Source: Streptomyces sp. NBC_00154 (GTDB lineage Bacteria; Actinomycetota; Actinomycetes; Streptomycetales; Streptomycetaceae). Taken from it: 64,000 bases of DNA. The notes under the pieces were generated by a model. That model worked only from the letters and a program-made list of their open reading frames with translations, was not told the origin of the DNA and did no database searches. Made by a program: the position numbers and the translations under genes. Numbering within the stretch: the stretch's first letter is position 1; the number at the start of each line of letters is the position of its first letter. The stretch is from assembly GCF_026342835.1 (NCBI RefSeq), contig NZ_JAPEMI010000001.1, positions 7,756,501 to 7,820,500 of the forward strand, in the 5' to 3' direction. Of this stretch, positions 61,656 to 64,000 are shown in pieces.

Positions 61656-62357
61656 ATGTCAACCAGTGAGCACGGTCACAATCCGCCCGCGCCCATGGTC
61701 GAGGAGGTGTCTGACTTCGAGGTCCTGGAGGTCGCGGTCCGCGAGCTCTGCCTCGAGAAGGGCATCTTCACGGCTGAGGACCACCGCGCGTTCACCGAGT
61801 TCTCGGAGCACATCGGCCCGCTTCCCGCAGCGCGACTTGTCGCCAAGTGTTGGCTCGACGAGTCCTTCAAGCGCGCCGCACTCGCCGACCCGATCGAGGC
61901 GTGCAAGGCCGTAGGAGTCGACTGGATGCAGCCCTCGGGCTTCGGCACGCCGAGCGACTTTACGGCGCTGCGCATCCTCGAGAGCACCCCGACGCTCCAC
62001 TATGTCATCGTCTGCACGCTCTGCTCCTGCTACCCGCGGCCGCTGCTCGGCAACTCGCCCGAGTGGTACCGCACGCCCAACTACCGGCGCAGGGTGGTGC
62101 GGCACCCGCGCGGTGTGCTCGCCGAGTTCGGCACCTACATGCCGGCCGACGTTGAGATCCGAATCCAGGACTCCAACCAGAAGCACCGCTTCATGGTGCT
62201 GCCGATGCGTCCGGAGGGCACGGAGGGCTGGTCCGAGGACGAGCTGACGCAGATTGTCACCCGTGACTGCATGATGGGCGTCGCGCTGCCTCGGCCCGGA
62301 GTGACGGAAAACGTCACGGCCGACCGGGTCCGCAAGGCGCAGCGAGGATCGCACTGA
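61656..62357 (+). CDS. nthA: Nitrile hydratase alpha subunit, Co-type (right copy)
   Basis: 233 residues, identical to the left copy. CTLCSC at 120-125 supplies the low-spin cobalt ligands; the second and third Cys are normally oxidised to sulfinic and sulfenic acids, a step dependent on the activator. The start ATG 61656 is 39 bases after beta; the stop is one base before the activator start, indicating coupled translation. Confidence 0.94.
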   Translation: MSTSEHGHNPPAPMVEEVSDFEVLEVAVRELCLEKGIFTAEDHRAFTEFSEHIGPLPAARLVAKCWLDESFKRAALADPIEACKAVGVDWMQPSGFGTPSDFTALRILESTPTLHYVIVCTLCSCYPRPLLGNSPEWYRTPNYRRRVVRHPRGVLAEFGTYMPADVEIRIQDSNQKHRFMVLPMRPEGTEGWSEDELTQIVTRDCMMGVALPRPGVTENVTADRVRKAQRGSH

Positions 62358-62358
62358 C

Positions 62359-62769
62359 ATGGCGGACACCGGCAAGCACGACCGGTCCGCGGTCGTCGCG
62401 AAGGTCGACCCATCCCTGCTGACCACTCGCGTTGAGGTGCTCGAAGATCTCGCCTCCCGCGAGGACCATGTGTGGTCGGCACTCACCGAGAAGTGGTCGG
62501 TCAGCAACCCCACACCGCCGTGGAAGAGCAGTCTCGACGGCATGTGTGACGCACTCGACGAGGCTTCCTGCGCGCACCTGGGGGTCGTCTCGTCGTTCGA
62601 GGAGCGCCGCAATGAGGAAGACGCGCTCTCTCAAGGGCGGTACATCGACTTGCCGTTCCCCGAGAGCCAGTTGGTCGCGTTGGCCCACTCGCTGATCTGG
62701 CGGGGCGTCATCGGCGAGGACGCGCTGCGCGACCGCATGGTGACGGTGCGGGAGCGCCTTGAGGCCTGA
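62359..62769 (+). CDS. Nitrile hydratase activator / beta-N-like accessory protein
   Basis: 136 residues from ATG 62359. WSALTEKWSVSNPTPPWKSS, then FEERRNEEDALSQGRYIDLP and ALAHSLIWRGVIGEDALRDR resemble the N-terminal part of beta subunits and the small NhlE/NhhG-type proteins that insert cobalt into alpha by subunit swapping. The intact copy; the left-arm equivalent is truncated at 55849. A strong hairpin follows 6 bases later. Confidence 0.82.
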   Translation: MADTGKHDRSAVVAKVDPSLLTTRVEVLEDLASREDHVWSALTEKWSVSNPTPPWKSSLDGMCDALDEASCAHLGVVSSFEERRNEEDALSQGRYIDLPFPESQLVALAHSLIWRGVIGEDALRDRMVTVRERLEA

Positions 62770-62775
62770 CGTCGT

Positions 62776-62836
62776 GCGCGAGGGTCGGACCGACGAACAC
62801 GCCGGACCGACGAACACGCCGGACCGACCCTCGCGC
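62776..62836. terminator. 13-bp stem terminator with tandem repeat in loop
   Basis: GCGCGAGGGTCGG (62776-62788) pairs with CCGACCCTCGCGC (62824-62836). The 35-base loop is two copies of the 17-mer ACCGACGAACACGCCGG. It lies just after the activator gene and should end the nitrile hydratase transcript. Confidence 0.7.
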
Positions 62837-62979
62837 AGGCCCGCGCAGGCCGCCCGGGTAGCGCCGTGCGACGTACTGCCGCTTCCCTGCTCGACTGCGG
62901 GTGAGTGATTATCACGCCGACGAACCCCGACGCGGCGGCCGACCGGAGGCGCCCGCCCGTTGCCGGTGCCGGCGGGCCA

Positions 62980-63899
62980 ACCTGTATCCGGCAGACGCGG
63001 GGCTGAACCTGCCCGTGCACCGGCACTCCCTCGTGCTGCGGAAACTCGCGGTCCAGCAGGCGGTACGGGGATCGTTCGACAACGCGCACGCGATGCTCAC
63101 CGAGCAGTGCGGGCCGGTGATCGGAAAGCGGCAGATCGAGGAGAACACCGTGGCCGCCGCCCGCGACATCGACACCTTCTACACCTCCCGTGCCCCGGTG
63201 GCCTGCACCGATGACACTCTGCTGGTGATCACCTCGGACGCCAAGGGCGTGGTGATGCGCCCCGAGGCCCTGCGCGAAGCGACCCGCAAGGCCGCCGAGA
63301 GTAAAGGCGGCAACACCTTCGCCACCCGGCTGGCCAGCGGAGAGAAACATGGACGTAAACGGATGGCGACTCTGGCCGCCGTCTACGACACCGACCCCGT
63401 CCCCCGCCAGGCCCACGACGTGTTCACTCTCCCCACCCCCACCCCCACCCCCACCGACGGCGACGGCAACGGATCGGAAGGAGCGAAGGGCAAGGCAGCC
63501 CGCGTCAAGGGCCCGGTGGCCTTCAACAAGTGGCTGACCGGCTCGGTCGTCGAGGGCACCGAGGAGGTGATCACAGACGCCTTCGACCAGGCCGATCAGC
63601 GTGATCCCGTCCGTCGCCGCACCTGGCTGGTCCTGGTCGACGGGGCCCCGCACCAGATCGACGTCATCCGCGCCGAGGCCAAGCGCCGCAAGGCGAAGAT
63701 CCACATCTTGATCGACATCATCCATGTCGTTGAGTACTTATGGTGTGCGACCTGGGCGTTTCATGCCAGCGGTGACACCGGTGCCGAGCGGTGGGTCGTC
63801 GAGAAGGCCCTGTTGATCCTTCAGGGCCGGAGTCAGGACGCCGCTGCCAAGATCATCACCCAGGCCGACGAGGCCGATCTCACGCCCGAACAACGCAAT
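62980..63899 (+). pseudogene. ISKra4-family transposase, truncated at both ends
   Basis: Starts at NLYPADAGLNLPVHRHSLVL and matches 39529-40191 up to LREATR, then continues KAAESKGGNTFATRLASGEK, RKRMATLAAVYDTDPVPRQA, ILIDIIHVVEYLWCATWAFH and ADEADLTPEQR. It lacks the N-terminal 110 or so residues and the C-terminal third. The 3' junction is inside a nitrile hydratase alpha gene at about 63900. Confidence 0.85.
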
Positions 63900-64000
63900 G
63901 GCATGTCCCCGGACTGGTACCGCACCCCCAGCTTCCGGCGACGGTTGGTGCGCTATCCCCGGGAGGTGCTGGCGGAGTTCGGCCTGCACTTGCCGTCGGA
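63900..64000 (+). pseudogene. Second, divergent nitrile hydratase alpha gene, 5' part missing
   Basis: After the ISKra4 junction the frame reads GMSPDWYRTPSFRRRLVRYP, then REVLAEFGLHLPSD up to the window end. This aligns with NSPEWYRTPNYRRRVVRHPR, then GVLAEFGTYMPAD of the alpha subunit at 61656 but with many substitutions, so it is a paralogue rather than another copy. The Cys motif just upstream has been lost. The continuation beyond the window is unknown. Confidence 0.75.

Larger units (their letters stand above)
60473..62548. repeat. Right arm of 2,076-bp inverted repeat (nitrile hydratase)
   Basis: Reverse complement of 55849-57924. It begins inside the small gene at TGCGAGTACGACGG and ends inside the activator gene. 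This side keeps the complete operon downstream of the small gene. Confidence 0.93.

Overview
The window is high-GC actinobacterial DNA, almost certainly from Streptomyces. The evidence is the codon bias, an RpoA, MmyB-type XRE regulator, SpoIIE-type phosphatase and BldC-like MerR all of Streptomyces type, and the IS repertoire. There is no rRNA, tRNA or ordinary core block. The dense nesting of insertion sequences and the broken MobF relaxase point to an accessory region such as a plasmid or a chromosome arm.

Layout. (1) 1-5.4 kb: a catabolic or redox operon on the minus strand (zinc alcohol dehydrogenase, SDR, cyclophilin-like lipoprotein, MFS exporter, second SDR with a frameshift) facing a divergent XRE regulator. 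(2) 5.7-12.35 kb: a chimera of two transposase remnants, then a group II intron whose reverse transcriptase and RNA are split by an ISAs1-family and an IS4-family element, each with an exact 10-bp target duplication. (3) 12.4-18.9 kb: FMN azoreductase and nitroreductase (divergent, shared GTATC-N4-GATAC site), an NmrA-like protein, IS1380/IS256 remnants, a SpoIIE/HATPase phosphatase and a DUF2945-like protein. (4) 19.6-22.5 kb: decayed conjugative-element genes. (5) 22.8-32.1 kb: quinone oxidoreductase-cupin pair, CAGT-rich repeats, a MerR regulator, a broken SET-domain gene, an orphan full-length rpoA, an allene-oxide-cyclase-like secreted protein and a nitrilase with a palindromic operator. 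(6) 32.2-44.5 kb: a pile of IS elements (IS3, two IS110, IS256, IS1380, IS21 with a passenger gene, ISKra4, IS3, IS4-superfamily). (7) 44.7-51.5 kb: a 32-codon ORF, a conserved hypothetical gene, two broken (2Fe-2S) ferredoxin-like genes, and a P1B-type metal ATPase with a divergent ArsR regulator. (8) 51.8-55.85 kb: IS21 remnant, second group II intron fragment, second ISAs1 copy (inverted) and a truncated IS110. (9) 55.85-62.84 kb: cobalt-type nitrile hydratase genes (beta, alpha, activator) duplicated as a 2,076-bp inverted repeat around a 2.55-kb IS-riddled spacer. (10) 62.98-64 kb: an ISKra4 fragment fused to the 3' part of a second, divergent nitrile hydratase alpha gene that leaves the window.

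Functional theme: nitrile metabolism recurs (an aliphatic-type nitrilase, two copies of a Co-type nitrile hydratase operon, and a third divergent alpha gene). A metal-export module (P1B ATPase plus CzrA/NmtR-like sensor) and repeated (2Fe-2S) ferredoxin-like genes sit beside them. I infer, but cannot prove, a link through cobalt handling. The most unusual items are the nitrile hydratase inverted repeat with its satellite small genes, the perfect 30-bp hairpin in its spacer, the orphan rpoA and the doubly interrupted group II intron.
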